Source of the DNA: Flavobacterium sp. SM15
GTDB taxonomy: Bacteria; Bacteroidota; Bacteroidia; Flavobacteriales; Flavobacteriaceae
DNA length: 64,000 nucleotides
Direction: 5' to 3'
Assembly (NCBI RefSeq): GCF_022012335.1
Contig: NZ_JAKLTO010000003.1
Location: forward strand, 1-64,000
Part shown: piece after piece, positions 20,388 to 30,007 of the stretch
How positions within the stretch are numbered: position 1 is the stretch's first letter
How the letters are laid out: the number at the start of each line of letters is the position of its first letter
Position numbers and translations under genes: made by a program
The notes under the pieces: generated by a model
Database searches by the model: none
The model's input: the letters and a program-made list of their open reading frames with translations, nothing else
Told to the model about the DNA's origin: nothing

Positions 20388-22139
20388 TTAGAAATCAAAT
20401 TTGTAATTCGCCCCGATTAAAAACTGGAACCCCTGAACCGGATAATTCATCCATTTTTGGTATTGCTGATTGGCAATATTGTTCAGTTTCAAGAAACCGG
20501 TTAAACGATCGTTGTGTTTGTAACCCAAATGAGCGTTCAAATCGAAATAGCTGTCCAATGTTACTTTACGAGCGGTAAAAGTTGGTGGAAAAACAGCCGT
20601 TGCATCCTGAATCATGATTTGGTCTTTACGCTCCCCAACAAAGAAAATATTGGTTCCGGCATACCATTTTTTGGTAATGTTCACATCTAAATTGGCTCCA
20701 ACTTTCAAATTAGGCATATTCCATGCTTCGTCTTGATCGGTTGAATAATTGTAAAACGTTCCGTTAATTCCGAAAGTTGCATTTTTTGAAAAATCCATTT
20801 TCAATTCTCCGAAAACACTGATTGTAGTTAGGTTATCATAAACCACCCCGAAAGAATTCCCGTAAGCATATCCATCTTTATTGGAATTCGTCCCATAAGG
20901 ATTTGCCATGAAAAAGGCTTTATCATCTTCAGCCATATAAGAACCTCTAACATTGAACGTTACCGTGTTGGCCAATTTTCCTTTCATTCCCACATAAACA
21001 TCGTATTGCTGATTGGTTGGCGCAATGGTTAAGGTTGGTGAAACGAATTTGTTTTCCTGAGCAAAATCTGCAAAAGTGTTTTGTTTCAATGTTCCTTCGG
21101 CTCCGGCATAAGCAATCATAATATCACCCACTAACTTGTAAGAAGCTTTAACTTGTGGAAAAATATAAAACTTGTTATCGCTCTCATCGTTATATTTCCC
21201 TACACTGTAGAAAAAACCTGCCCCGGCTTGTACAGACAAATCATCTTGTTGTAAAAGAATAGCCGGTTGTGCTCCAAAATTCAAATAAGAGTATGAAATA
21301 TCGCCTGTATTGAAGTAATCTTTTTCAAAACTACCTCCAACATAATCCACTACAAATCCGGATTTAAATTTAAAGTTGTCCACTTCAAAATTAATGGCCG
21401 GTTTTACAAAAAATCGATTTTCCTGTGAACCATGCGAATCCCAGAAGCGTTTAAATTGAAGTGATGTTTCCTCCAAAGCACTGTCTTTCATTCCCAGTTT
21501 TGCACCTAAAGACAAAGTCTGATACGTCTGTCCTTCGTCAATAAGACCAATTGCATCATCGGTAAACGTAACAAATTCAGTTGGTAATCCGTACCAGTTG
21601 TACATTTGATGTTTATAACCTAAATCGGCGTTCCAGTCCATGGCTTTGGTTCGGCTTCCATAGGTTAAATCCAGTGAGGTATCGTAGTATTTATCATCTA
21701 ATTTTACATCGTTAATTCCGCCTTGGGAAGATAAATGACGTAACATTCCGCCTACATAATCGGTGCTGTTCAGGTTTTCGGTAATGAATAATTCCCCGTT
21801 GATGGTTCCGTAATTACCCACACCAAAAGTTGCATAATTTTTAAAGATTTTCTCCTTTGCCGATTTATCTACCGAAGCAGCCTTTCCCTTTGCAGGCGTA
21901 AAGGTTGAAGCTACCGGAAACGAGAAAATATTGTACTTGATTTCCTCTTTATCGGTATTGACCTCATCTTCGATTACCGGAGTTTCTTTTACTTTAAACG
22001 CATCGGAAATGGTTGGTGTATATGGCTTTACAACATTTACTACCTCAGTTCCGATATTTTCATCTTTCTTTTGTGCGAAAGTTTGTAATCCTGTAAAAAA
22101 CAAACCTGCTGCTGCTATATATTTGAAAGTCTTCCTCAT
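20388..22139 (-). CDS. Outer-membrane beta-barrel protein, TonB-receptor-like
   Basis: 583 residues with a signal peptide ending in QTFAQ. The mature protein alternates hydrophobic and aromatic residues as in an outer-membrane barrel, and ends with FQFLIGANYKFDF, whose terminal Phe is typical of BamA-inserted barrels. NDRLTGFLKLNNIANQQYQ near the end resembles TonB-dependent receptors, but no plug domain is present. It starts 28 bases after the large TPR gene, so the two are probably co-expressed and may form a complex. Substrate unknown. Confidence 0.85.
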   Translation of the reverse strand: MRKTFKYIAAAGLFFTGLQTFAQKKDENIGTEVVNVVKPYTPTISDAFKVKETPVIEDEVNTDKEEIKYNIFSFPVASTFTPAKGKAASVDKSAKEKIFKNYATFGVGNYGTINGELFITENLNSTDYVGGMLRHLSSQGGINDVKLDDKYYDTSLDLTYGSRTKAMDWNADLGYKHQMYNWYGLPTEFVTFTDDAIGLIDEGQTYQTLSLGAKLGMKDSALEETSLQFKRFWDSHGSQENRFFVKPAINFEVDNFKFKSGFVVDYVGGSFEKDYFNTGDISYSYLNFGAQPAILLQQDDLSVQAGAGFFYSVGKYNDESDNKFYIFPQVKASYKLVGDIMIAYAGAEGTLKQNTFADFAQENKFVSPTLTIAPTNQQYDVYVGMKGKLANTVTFNVRGSYMAEDDKAFFMANPYGTNSNKDGYAYGNSFGVVYDNLTTISVFGELKMDFSKNATFGINGTFYNYSTDQDEAWNMPNLKVGANLDVNITKKWYAGTNIFFVGERKDQIMIQDATAVFPPTFTARKVTLDSYFDLNAHLGYKHNDRLTGFLKLNNIANQQYQKWMNYPVQGFQFLIGANYKFDF

Positions 22140-22167
22140 CTCTTAAATTTTTAATTGTGGCTTATAG

Positions 22168-25100
22168 TTAGTTTGTTATGGATGAATTACGTTTGGCTTC
22201 TTCCCCTTTAATAAAATCGAGTTCGGTTTGCGCTTCAGTTACCACATCTTCGTATTGGGCAAAATTCTTGATTACACTTTCCAGAATGTAGGTTGCCTGG
22301 AAGCTGTCTTTTAATCCATAGAAGTTTTTAGCCATTACGATTAATCCTTTGGCACCAAAGTACTTGTAACCGGAATAATCTTTTGCTAATTTCTGAACCA
22401 CTGTGTTCGATGGCTCAAATTTCCCTTCTTTATTTTTGAAATACGCATCATAATACAAAGCTTCTGCTGCTAATTCTCCTTTTGCTATTTTCTGAAGTTT
22501 TGCATAGGCTTCTTTAGCTTTTACCTCATCGTTGGTTTTGATAGCGGAACGCGCTACGATAATTTGCGCATCACTTTTGACTTTGTCGTCCGTTTTCGAA
22601 TTTGCTAATACTTTATCGGCGTAAATTACCGCATTCGGATAATCTTTGCCCTCGTAGTAGCATTTCATCAGATTGGATTGTGCAAAAGTCACGTTTTGAG
22701 GGAAATCGGCTTCGGTTTCCAAGCGTTTCAACACCGGAATGGCTTTGTCGTATGTTTTGTTTTTCAGATGAATCTCACTCAAACGCGCTAAGGATTGCTC
22801 CGTATATTCATTTCTAGATTTACTGATTACATATTCATAATTTGGAATAGCATTGTTAGCTAAACCATCGGCAAAATAAAGTTGTGCCAAATAAAAATTT
22901 GCTTTCAGGGCATGCAACCCGTTCGGGAAGTTTGCTAAATAACCACTAAACCCTGAAATCGCTTGTTTGGCGTTGTTCTGCAAATATTGTTTTTCGGCTG
23001 CGTTGTAAGTATCGTTATCCAAATCAGCATTGGAAACTTCTACGAAATCAAGTGTTTTTACCCAAGCTGCATATTCATCCACTTTATTGTTATCCATATA
23101 GATTAAACGCGCGGTGGCAACAGCCTCGGTAGCTTCTTCAGTTCTTGGAAACTTAGAAACCACTTCCTTGAATTTGGTAAGTGCCTGCTGATCGTTATCG
23201 TTGTTGTAATACACCAACCCTTGACGCAAAATCGCCTTGGAAACATAGGAACTCGTTTTGTAATCATTTTTCAAACGGTCGTAAGTTTCAACTGCTTTGT
23301 TTACATTGTTTTGAGTAACATAAGTGTTTCCTAATTCGTATAAAGCATCGTCGGCGTATTGCGATTTTGCATGGAGTTTCATGAACGAATTCAGATCTTC
23401 AATTTTCTTGTCGTTCTTCCCAACAAAACCATACGAAATCGCTTTTTGGAAATGTGCGTAATCAGCATCAACACTACGCAATTCGATAGCTTTATTGTAA
23501 GCTTCCATCGCTGGATAATATTTTGTTGACACGAAATAGCTGTCGGCCATACGTAAATAAGCATCCGTTAAACGTACATTATCTCCTTTTGCAGTACTCA
23601 CATAATCCTGAAAGTGTTTTGCAGCGTTTTCATATTCCTTTAATTTGAAATAGGTGTAAGCGATATTATAATCAGCGTTTTTGGCTTCGGGAACATTTTT
23701 AGCTTCCGAAGAACCCGTGAATTGCTTGAAACTGATCAAAGCTTCATTAAACTGATCCAGATTGTACTCGGTTTCTCCTTTCCAGAAAGTTGCGCGCGCG
23801 GTAAACTTGGCGTCTCTTGGCTCTGCAATCGATTTTTTGAATAGCGCTAAAGCTTCCTGATAATTTCCGTCGGTGTACAATTCCAAACCTCTGTAAAACG
23901 CTACTTTCTGATAGGCCTGACGATTTTGAGGATTTTTGTTTTTCTCCAAAAGCGACAACGCTTCCTTGTAGTTTTTAGACGTAATGTACGAATTAATCAA
24001 CAAATTCTCGATTTCCTGTTTATAAGGCGTATTCGGATATTTAGTCATGTAGCCCATCAACACTTCCGGTACACTTTGGTAAGGATTTCCGATTTCGTAG
24101 CTCAATTTGGCGTAATTCAGATAGGCATCTTCCTGAATTTTCGCATCAAAAGCCATTTCCGAAGCATTTTTGAAAGCATTCAAAGCTTCCTGTTTTTTGT
24201 TCAGCTTCAGATAACTTTCCCCTAAATGATAATAGGCGTTTTGAGCAACACTATCTTGCCCACCAACAATTTTATTGAATTCACCGATGGCACTTTCATA
24301 ATTTCCTGCTTTGTAATAAGCATAACCCAATTGGTAGAAATCGGTATTGTTCCATTTTCCTTTTTTACCACGGTATTCTTTCAAATACGGAAGCGCTTTA
24401 TCGTATTGCTTTAAGTTGAAATAGCTTTCCCCAATAATTTTATTAAGCTCTGATTTCTCTTCTGCATTAGATTTAGATAATTGAGGAACTCCTAAATCGA
24501 TGGCTTTCTGGAAATTTCCTAATTTGAAATTCATGTCTGCCTGAAAATAGGACATTTTTTCTTTGTATTTGTCCTGATCCTGAACCTGATCGAAATATTG
24601 TGTGGCTTCTTTGTAATTATCGGTTTCGTAAGCCATATAGCCCAAATAGTATTTTGCCTGTGACCCGAATTCCTTGGAATTGGCTACTTTATTGAAATAC
24701 TTTTCAGCTTCTTTTTTATTCTTTGCGGAAAAATAACAATACCCTTTCTGGAAATTGAATTTCTCGCGCTCTTCGTTGGTCATGGCACCTTCATCCACAC
24801 GATCAAAATACTTTAAAGCTTGCGGATAATTGCTTTGCTCAAAATAATAATGCGCCACTTCAATAAACGCTTGATTTTGTTTAGACGAAGTTGGGTATTT
24901 CTCCACAAAATCTTCCATCATGGCATCGGCTCCGGATTGCTCTAAACGAATCGCGCAATTGGCACTGTAATAAGCACAATCCGATTTTACTTCATCGTTT
25001 AAATTGGAACTTTTCACCTTATCAAACAGAATTTGAGCCGCTTGATACTGTCGGTCTTTATAAAGAGACACAGCTTTATCAAAATCGGTCAGCTCATGCG

Positions 25101-25182
25101 TATAGATGTTAGATTGTTGCGCAGAGAGATTTATAGCGCTCAAAACGAGAGATGTACAAAGAAACCTATTCAGTTTTCGCAT
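22168..25182 (-). CDS. Large periplasmic tetratricopeptide repeat protein
   Basis: 1004 residues with a signal peptide (ending LSAQQ). Almost the whole mature chain is TPR: repeats such as DNYKEATQYFDQV, KQYDKALPYLKEY, GNYESAIGEFNKI and KEYENAAKHFQDY recur at about 34-residue steps. It probably acts as a periplasmic scaffold. The next gene encodes an outer-membrane barrel, so a cell-envelope assembly is likely. It is first in the operon that includes the barrel, the GreA-C-like protein and the amidohydrolase. Confidence 0.92.
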   Translation of the reverse strand: MRKLNRFLCTSLVLSAINLSAQQSNIYTHELTDFDKAVSLYKDRQYQAAQILFDKVKSSNLNDEVKSDCAYYSANCAIRLEQSGADAMMEDFVEKYPTSSKQNQAFIEVAHYYFEQSNYPQALKYFDRVDEGAMTNEEREKFNFQKGYCYFSAKNKKEAEKYFNKVANSKEFGSQAKYYLGYMAYETDNYKEATQYFDQVQDQDKYKEKMSYFQADMNFKLGNFQKAIDLGVPQLSKSNAEEKSELNKIIGESYFNLKQYDKALPYLKEYRGKKGKWNNTDFYQLGYAYYKAGNYESAIGEFNKIVGGQDSVAQNAYYHLGESYLKLNKKQEALNAFKNASEMAFDAKIQEDAYLNYAKLSYEIGNPYQSVPEVLMGYMTKYPNTPYKQEIENLLINSYITSKNYKEALSLLEKNKNPQNRQAYQKVAFYRGLELYTDGNYQEALALFKKSIAEPRDAKFTARATFWKGETEYNLDQFNEALISFKQFTGSSEAKNVPEAKNADYNIAYTYFKLKEYENAAKHFQDYVSTAKGDNVRLTDAYLRMADSYFVSTKYYPAMEAYNKAIELRSVDADYAHFQKAISYGFVGKNDKKIEDLNSFMKLHAKSQYADDALYELGNTYVTQNNVNKAVETYDRLKNDYKTSSYVSKAILRQGLVYYNNDNDQQALTKFKEVVSKFPRTEEATEAVATARLIYMDNNKVDEYAAWVKTLDFVEVSNADLDNDTYNAAEKQYLQNNAKQAISGFSGYLANFPNGLHALKANFYLAQLYFADGLANNAIPNYEYVISKSRNEYTEQSLARLSEIHLKNKTYDKAIPVLKRLETEADFPQNVTFAQSNLMKCYYEGKDYPNAVIYADKVLANSKTDDKVKSDAQIIVARSAIKTNDEVKAKEAYAKLQKIAKGELAAEALYYDAYFKNKEGKFEPSNTVVQKLAKDYSGYKYFGAKGLIVMAKNFYGLKDSFQATYILESVIKNFAQYEDVVTEAQTELDFIKGEEAKRNSSITN

Positions 25183-25202
25183 AATTTTGGCTTTTAAACA
25201 TT

Positions 25203-25210
25203 CAAATATA
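25203..25210 (-). promoter_or_regulatory. -7 box for the TPR operon
   Basis: TATATTTG on the minus strand, 20 bases before the TPR gene ATG. The expected -33 region falls inside the repeat fragment at 25218-25252 and has no TTG. Confidence 0.6.
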
Positions 25211-25217
25211 TCAAATT

Positions 25218-25252
25218 CCCGTGGTTAATAACGTGGGGCTTTCGGGGTTTAT
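25218..25252. repeat. Orphan partial copy of the 43-bp repeat
   Basis: GTGGTTAATAACGTGG followed by GGCTTTCGGGGTTT resembles the second half of one array unit joined to the first half of the next. Compare GTGGTTAACCACGTC at 9097-9110 and GGCTTTCGGGGTTA at 8862-8875. It lies between the divergent TPR operon and ftsE, about 16 kb from the array. Confidence 0.65.
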
Positions 25253-25376
25253 TATATATGTTTTCAACAAATTTCGAACCAAAACTGGTGGGAAAATAAT
25301 TATTTCTGAAAATGTATATGATTTTTTGATTAAGTTCGTTCTACTTCTTACTTTTACCAAAATTAATCTTCATACT

Positions 25377-26060
25377 ATGTCACAAACAATTCTTTCTCTT
25401 AAAAATGTAACAATATTTCAAGATGGAAACGCTGTTTTATCAAACATCAACCTTGATGTAAAACACGGGGAATTTCTTTATGTAATCGGGAAAACCGGTT
25501 CGGGAAAGAGTAGTTTTATGAAAACATTGTATGCCGATTTGGATTTAGCCAGTGGAGAAGGCACAATTGTAGATTACAATTTAAACACCTTGAAAGAAAG
25601 TGACATCCCTTATTTGAGAAGAAAATTAGGCGTTGTTTTCCAAGATTTTAAACTACTTCCGGACCGTAACGTGCATGACAACCTAGAATTCGTTTTACGA
25701 GCTACAGGATGGTCTGAAAAAGAGGAAATTCAAGTTAAAATTGAAGAAGTTCTGGACAAAGTGGGTATGAAATCAATGACTGGTAAAATGCCGCACCAGC
25801 TTTCCGGAGGAGAACAACAGCGTGTAGCTATTGCCCGAGCCTTATTAAATGATCCTGAATTGATTTTAGCCGATGAGCCAACCGGAAACCTTGACCCACA
25901 AACCAGTGTGGAAGTAATGGAGGTTTTAAAGCAAATCAATCAAAACGGAAAAACCATCATCATGGCAACGCACGATTATGCTTTACTGATGAAATTCCCA
26001 TCGAAAACTTTAAAGTGTGAAAACGGACAACTCTTCGAAGTAGTACAGCGTACGGTTTAA
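25377..26060 (+). CDS. ftsE: Cell division ATP-binding protein FtsE
   Basis: ABC-type ATPase that works with FtsX to control septal peptidoglycan hydrolysis. With the start at [11 protein letters not shown] the protein has 227 residues, the usual FtsE length. An in-frame GTG at 25221 would add 52 residues without family similarity and was rejected. Walker A is GKTGSGKSS, the signature is [15 protein letters not shown], and Walker B is [13 protein letters not shown]. FtsX is not next to it in this window. The stop codon touches the stop codon of the convergent oxygenase gene with no gap. Confidence 0.93.
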   Translation: MSQTILSLKNVTIFQDGNAVLSNINLDVKHGEFLYVIGKTGSGKSSFMKTLYADLDLASGEGTIVDYNLNTLKESDIPYLRRKLGVVFQDFKLLPDRNVHDNLEFVLRATGWSEKEEIQVKIEEVLDKVGMKSMTGKMPHQLSGGEQQRVAIARALLNDPELILADEPTGNLDPQTSVEVMEVLKQINQNGKTIIMATHDYALLMKFPSKTLKCENGQLFEVVQRTV

Positions 26061-26879
26061 TTACTTATCCTTTTTATAAACATGAGGGTTTTCTTTGATG
26101 CCCTTTTTAAACACTTTTCGGATATTCATTCGAAGCCAGGTGTCGCATTGCAGCACTAAATCTGTTAGTTTGTTTTCTGGCCTGCCGCGAAAAGAAGTTA
26201 CATGAAAATTTGCCGATTCCAGCAGTGACTTTTCCGAAAAATAGTAATTGGAAACACAACAGCGCTCCCCTTGATAAACTACGGGAGAAACAGAGTGCAA
26301 TGAATAATTGTGTGTGGCCATTACCGCCAGTCTGTTGAACTTACTGTGAATGGTAATTTGTTTATGATTCAAACCTTCTGGCCACAATTCGAGATTACCT
26401 CCGTAGCTTTCTTCCCAGTTTGGAGTTACATAATACAACAAATTTAGTACACGCCACAGGTTTCGGTCTTTATCATGAGAATTGTCCAGATGCGGGTTTA
26501 AAAACTGTTTGTGCGCCATTAGTGAAAGCCCTCCAGCATACAAATTATCATCAGGTAAGGTTTGTTCAATACCACAAATTTCGCCTACCAATTTCACTAT
26601 TCTTTTATCCTGAAAAGCATAGATAACTTCCTCAAGTAACGGATTATAGTGATTCATTTGAGCTGCTACATATTTATTCTCACGAATGCTTTTTTTCAGA
26701 ACCATTTCCTGAGGTTTTGGAAAAACACTGTAAATTTCCATTGCAAGTGATTCAGGAAGCAAATCGTCTAAAAAGAAATAACCGATTCCTTCTTTGCTCA
26801 GGTTAAATTGGTTTTGAAGAACCTCTTTATTCTGCTCTAATTTTTCTAAAATCAATTGTGCTATCGCTTCTCTTTTCAT
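26061..26879 (-). CDS. 2OG-Fe(II) oxygenase family protein
   Basis: 272 residues. The iron-binding triad of prolyl-4-hydroxylase-like oxygenases is visible as His130-x-Asp132 (NPHLDNSHD) and His195 (HNYSLHSVSPV), and Arg206 (YQGERCC) is placed to hold 2-oxoglutarate. No signal peptide. It overlaps the upstream glycosyltransferase gene by 4 bases, so the two are translationally coupled and the enzyme probably belongs to the glycan locus, modifying a sugar, lipid or protein; the substrate is not known. Confidence 0.85.
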   Translation of the reverse strand: MKREAIAQLILEKLEQNKEVLQNQFNLSKEGIGYFFLDDLLPESLAMEIYSVFPKPQEMVLKKSIRENKYVAAQMNHYNPLLEEVIYAFQDKRIVKLVGEICGIEQTLPDDNLYAGGLSLMAHKQFLNPHLDNSHDKDRNLWRVLNLLYYVTPNWEESYGGNLELWPEGLNHKQITIHSKFNRLAVMATHNYSLHSVSPVVYQGERCCVSNYYFSEKSLLESANFHVTSFRGRPENKLTDLVLQCDTWLRMNIRKVFKKGIKENPHVYKKDK

Positions 26880-28000
26880 TGCATTTGGGAAATCAAGGAT
26901 TCAATTTTTTTTGCGTTATGAATATCACTCATATAGCTTTCCAATACCGCTTTTCTTTTAAGATAATCTGAAAAAGACTGCTCAGACAACTGCTGAATCT
27001 GATTAATTAACTCTTCTTCTGTTTTTACCAAGACACATAAATCAGAAACCGTTTCATCATCAATAATATTTTCATTGATAATACAAAACCTAGTATTGAA
27101 CAACGAATTTATGGATTTTAATTTAGTGCCCGATTTCTGAAACGACCAACTTATACTGATGTGCGATTTCTGAAGCAGTTCTTTTAAATGCTCAAAATCT
27201 TTAAGCAATACAAATTCTATATTTTGAAAAGTTCCGATTAATCGTTTAACAAATTCCTCATTGGAACCCGAAGCAATAACAAGCTTTCGATTGGGTAATT
27301 TTTTAAAAACCTCAACCAGAAACTCTACACATTTTTTATTGTCTGAGGTATTCAAATCACCGTGATAAATGGAATATTCACCAAAACCTTCCAAGGGCAA
27401 AACCGTATCATTTCCATGAAAAACAGGCACATAAGCAGTGTTTACATGATATTTCTCGGTCATGGAATTTTCAAATTTTGAAAGCGTGATAATTTCATCA
27501 ACCGAAGAAAAAACCTCTTTGTAGTTTCGGTACTTATAAGCTTCCATTTTAAAGAGAATCTTTTTTAAAACCGATTGCTCGCTTTTAGAAATTCCATCAA
27601 AATAATCTTCTTCTATGTTTTGAAGCCTTAGTATTTTTTTGTGGTCTTTAAGACGTGAATCATTAATCAAACACGTTGTTTTCAGCCCTTCAAAAAGAAT
27701 CGGCGCCTTGATTTTGGCTAAATTCTCAGCCAGTTTACTGTCACTTCTCGAGATAACCGAGAAAGGCAATTTACTGAAAAAATAAAACGGGAATTCCTTG
27801 ATCGGATAAAAATAAACCTGAGCGCTTATCGCTTTAAGTTCTTCATACGACTGGGGAATTTCTTTTGCAAAACAATGCAAATGAATAGTATAACCAATAT
27901 CGTGCAAAGCTTTTACTTTGTAAAAAACATCTATTACACCACCATAATTTGGGGGATACGGATTATCAAAACTAACAATGTTTAACGTAGTATCTTTCAT
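26876..28000 (-). CDS. Glycosyltransferase, GT4-like
   Basis: 374 residues, GT-B-like. The N-terminus NIVSFDNPYPPNYGGVIDVF is the usual start of GT4-type enzymes with the Gly-rich loop. The donor half has YSIYHGDLNTSDNKKCVEFL and SGTKLKSINSLFNTRFCIIN in place of the usual E-x7-E motif, a form seen in some Bacteroidota transferases. It is the first gene of a two-gene unit with the oxygenase and diverges from the methyltransferase gene at 28071. Confidence 0.8.
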   Translation of the reverse strand: MKDTTLNIVSFDNPYPPNYGGVIDVFYKVKALHDIGYTIHLHCFAKEIPQSYEELKAISAQVYFYPIKEFPFYFFSKLPFSVISRSDSKLAENLAKIKAPILFEGLKTTCLINDSRLKDHKKILRLQNIEEDYFDGISKSEQSVLKKILFKMEAYKYRNYKEVFSSVDEIITLSKFENSMTEKYHVNTAYVPVFHGNDTVLPLEGFGEYSIYHGDLNTSDNKKCVEFLVEVFKKLPNRKLVIASGSNEEFVKRLIGTFQNIEFVLLKDFEHLKELLQKSHISISWSFQKSGTKLKSINSLFNTRFCIINENIIDDETVSDLCVLVKTEEELINQIQQLSEQSFSDYLKRKAVLESYMSDIHNAKKIESLISQMQ

Positions 28001-28070
28001 TTGAATCCAAAAATACTATTTTTACATTTAAGATTTATAATTAACTGCAATCATCTAAAGCATTATTCCA

Positions 28071-28922
28071 ATGATAAAACAGTTTTTAAAGAAGTATTTA
28101 TACGTATTCTGGATCAAGGATAAATTCTCGCCCGCCGTGCAAATCGGTCAGGTTCAGTTGTTTCAATTTTATCAAGACAAAATAAAGTCCGGGGAAAAAA
28201 TCGATTTTAACACCACAGGTTTTAAAGTTTTTTCACAATTTGAAGAAGACGGAAAACTTCTTTACATTTTTTCAATCATCGGAATGGGCAACAAACAGTT
28301 TGTAGATATCGGCTCTGATGACGGAATAAACAGCAATTGCGCTAATTTTGCAATAAATTTTGGCTGGAACGGACTTTTTATCGATGCCGATAAGACCGCA
28401 TTGTCCATCGGTGAAAAATTTTACGCTAAATATCCAAACCCCTGGACGCTAAAACCTAAATTTAAACAAGCTGTAATCACTACACAAAACATCAACCAGA
28501 TTATTCTTGAGGAAAACTTCAAAGGGAAAATCGAATTACTTTCCATCGACATTGACAGCAATGATTACTGGATCTGGAAAGTATTAAAAACCATTGAACC
28601 TAAAGTAGTTATTATTGAAAGTCAGGTTGCATTTGGAAACAGAAGTTTGGTTGTTCCTTACCAGCATACCAGCTCTAAAAATCCAAATCAGGATTTGTAT
28701 TATGGCGCGTCAACTTCGGCACTTGTAAAATTAGGAAAAGAAAAAGGATACCGATTGGTAGGCTCGAATTCATACGGGAACAATCTTTTCTTCGTTAAAA
28801 ACGGTATTGCCGAAAAAGAATTACCGGAAATTGATGCAGAAACTACCTTAAACAATCCTTACGTAGTCCAAAAGAGTAAACTTTTTGAAAAAATAAAACA
28901 TTTGCCTTTCTTAGAAGTTTAG
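28071..28922 (+). CDS. FkbM-like SAM-dependent methyltransferase
   Basis: 283 residues. The SAM-binding loop is FVDIGSDDGINSN near residue 80, followed by the acidic residue in GLFIDADKTAL and by SIDIDSNDYWIWK, as in FkbM-type O-methyltransferases. VVIIESQVAF is also conserved-looking. It stands alone on the plus strand between two minus-strand glycosyltransferase genes, and its end overlaps the next gene's end by 4 bases. It may methylate a sugar of the surface glycan; this is inference from the locus. Confidence 0.75.
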   Translation: MIKQFLKKYLYVFWIKDKFSPAVQIGQVQLFQFYQDKIKSGEKIDFNTTGFKVFSQFEEDGKLLYIFSIIGMGNKQFVDIGSDDGINSNCANFAINFGWNGLFIDADKTALSIGEKFYAKYPNPWTLKPKFKQAVITTQNINQIILEENFKGKIELLSIDIDSNDYWIWKVLKTIEPKVVIIESQVAFGNRSLVVPYQHTSSKNPNQDLYYGASTSALVKLGKEKGYRLVGSNSYGNNLFFVKNGIAEKELPEIDAETTLNNPYVVQKSKLFEKIKHLPFLEV

Positions 28923-30007
28923 CCTAACCTTACTTTCAGATTAAACGCAGTCATCATTTCTTCCAAAGAAAATTGTGATGCTCTTGCAATTGCCTGATGT
29001 TGAAGTTTTTCTCTACTGTCAAAATTTTTCAGCAATAAATTCAATTTTGAGATGTACTCTTCTTGATTATTATTTTCAATCAAGAGGCCGTTTTCATTAT
29101 TTTTAACTATTTCCCGTGGGCCAATGGGACAATTATAGGCGATAACAACCAAACCAAAAGCCATTGCCTCGAGCAGTACCAATGGAAAGCCTTCATAATG
29201 AGACGTTAACATATAAACAGAGGCTTCCGAGTAAAACTCATCAATATTTTGCTGTGGCGGAACAATTTCTACATTAGTCAACTTCCTTTCAGCTATCAAT
29301 TGTTTGACATCAAAAAAACCGGTTTCAGTTGTAATAAGCTGTAACTTCCAATCTTGATTTTGCTGACTTACATTTTGCCAGATATCGAGCATTCGGTCAA
29401 GTCCTTTTTCGTAAGCATTTCGGGCTACGGCCAAAACCGTTTTACCATGCAATGAAGCAATTTTTCCGGTTTTATTCTCAACAAAATTTGGCACAATTAC
29501 ATAATTCTTCCTAACCTTCCATTCATTAACACTCGCCTTTGACAAGGCTAAAAACAAGTCGTAACGTTTTACAGCTGCTTTTTTAAAGATTTTATACAGA
29601 GGAGCACCAATTCGGTCAAATAAAACTGTAGTGCTTTGTTCCTGAACATCCAAAGCACTGTGGCATTCAAATACGGTTTTGGCCGATGTTTTTAGAAAAT
29701 ACGGAAGTAAAAATGCCTTCAGCCCGTTATCAAAGACCAAAATAATATCCGGTTGAATGGAATTAACCAAGGCCTGAACCTGTTTTATGTAGGAACTAAA
29801 AAAAATTAGATTTTTTTTTCCGAGTTCGATATTGTGAAAAATTATGGAAGCATCCACATCGAAAAACGGCTTTTTACCGGCTTCGTTTTGGGAAATAAAA
29901 TGCACCTTGTCACCCCAAACTCTTGCGCAATAATCAGCTCGAGTCAGACAAATTTTAGGCACGCCTCCAAAATTGGAAATCGTTGGAGCAATGAAGAGCA
30001 ATTTCAT
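28919..30007 (-). CDS. Glycosyltransferase family 4
   Basis: 362 residues, GT-B fold. The N-terminus LLFIAPTISNFGGVPKICL is the acceptor-side start. The donor-binding motif is EGFPLVLLEAMAFG followed by GPREIV, with the conserved E-x7-E spacing. The mid region LAVARNAYEKGLDRMLDIW marks the C-terminal domain. Its start overlaps the stop codon of the FdtA-type gene by one base, so it belongs to the transcription unit from 31512. Confidence 0.92.
   Translation of the reverse strand: MKLLFIAPTISNFGGVPKICLTRADYCARVWGDKVHFISQNEAGKKPFFDVDASIIFHNIELGKKNLIFFSSYIKQVQALVNSIQPDIILVFDNGLKAFLLPYFLKTSAKTVFECHSALDVQEQSTTVLFDRIGAPLYKIFKKAAVKRYDLFLALSKASVNEWKVRKNYVIVPNFVENKTGKIASLHGKTVLAVARNAYEKGLDRMLDIWQNVSQQNQDWKLQLITTETGFFDVKQLIAERKLTNVEIVPPQQNIDEFYSEASVYMLTSHYEGFPLVLLEAMAFGLVVIAYNCPIGPREIVKNNENGLLIENNNQEEYISKLNLLLKNFDSREKLQHQAIARASQFSLEEMMTAFNLKVRLG

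Noticed and set aside
25221..25376. 52-residue N-terminal extension of FtsE
   Set aside because: It starts with GTG inside the repeat fragment and adds sequence foreign to FtsE; the ATG at 25377 gives the normal length.
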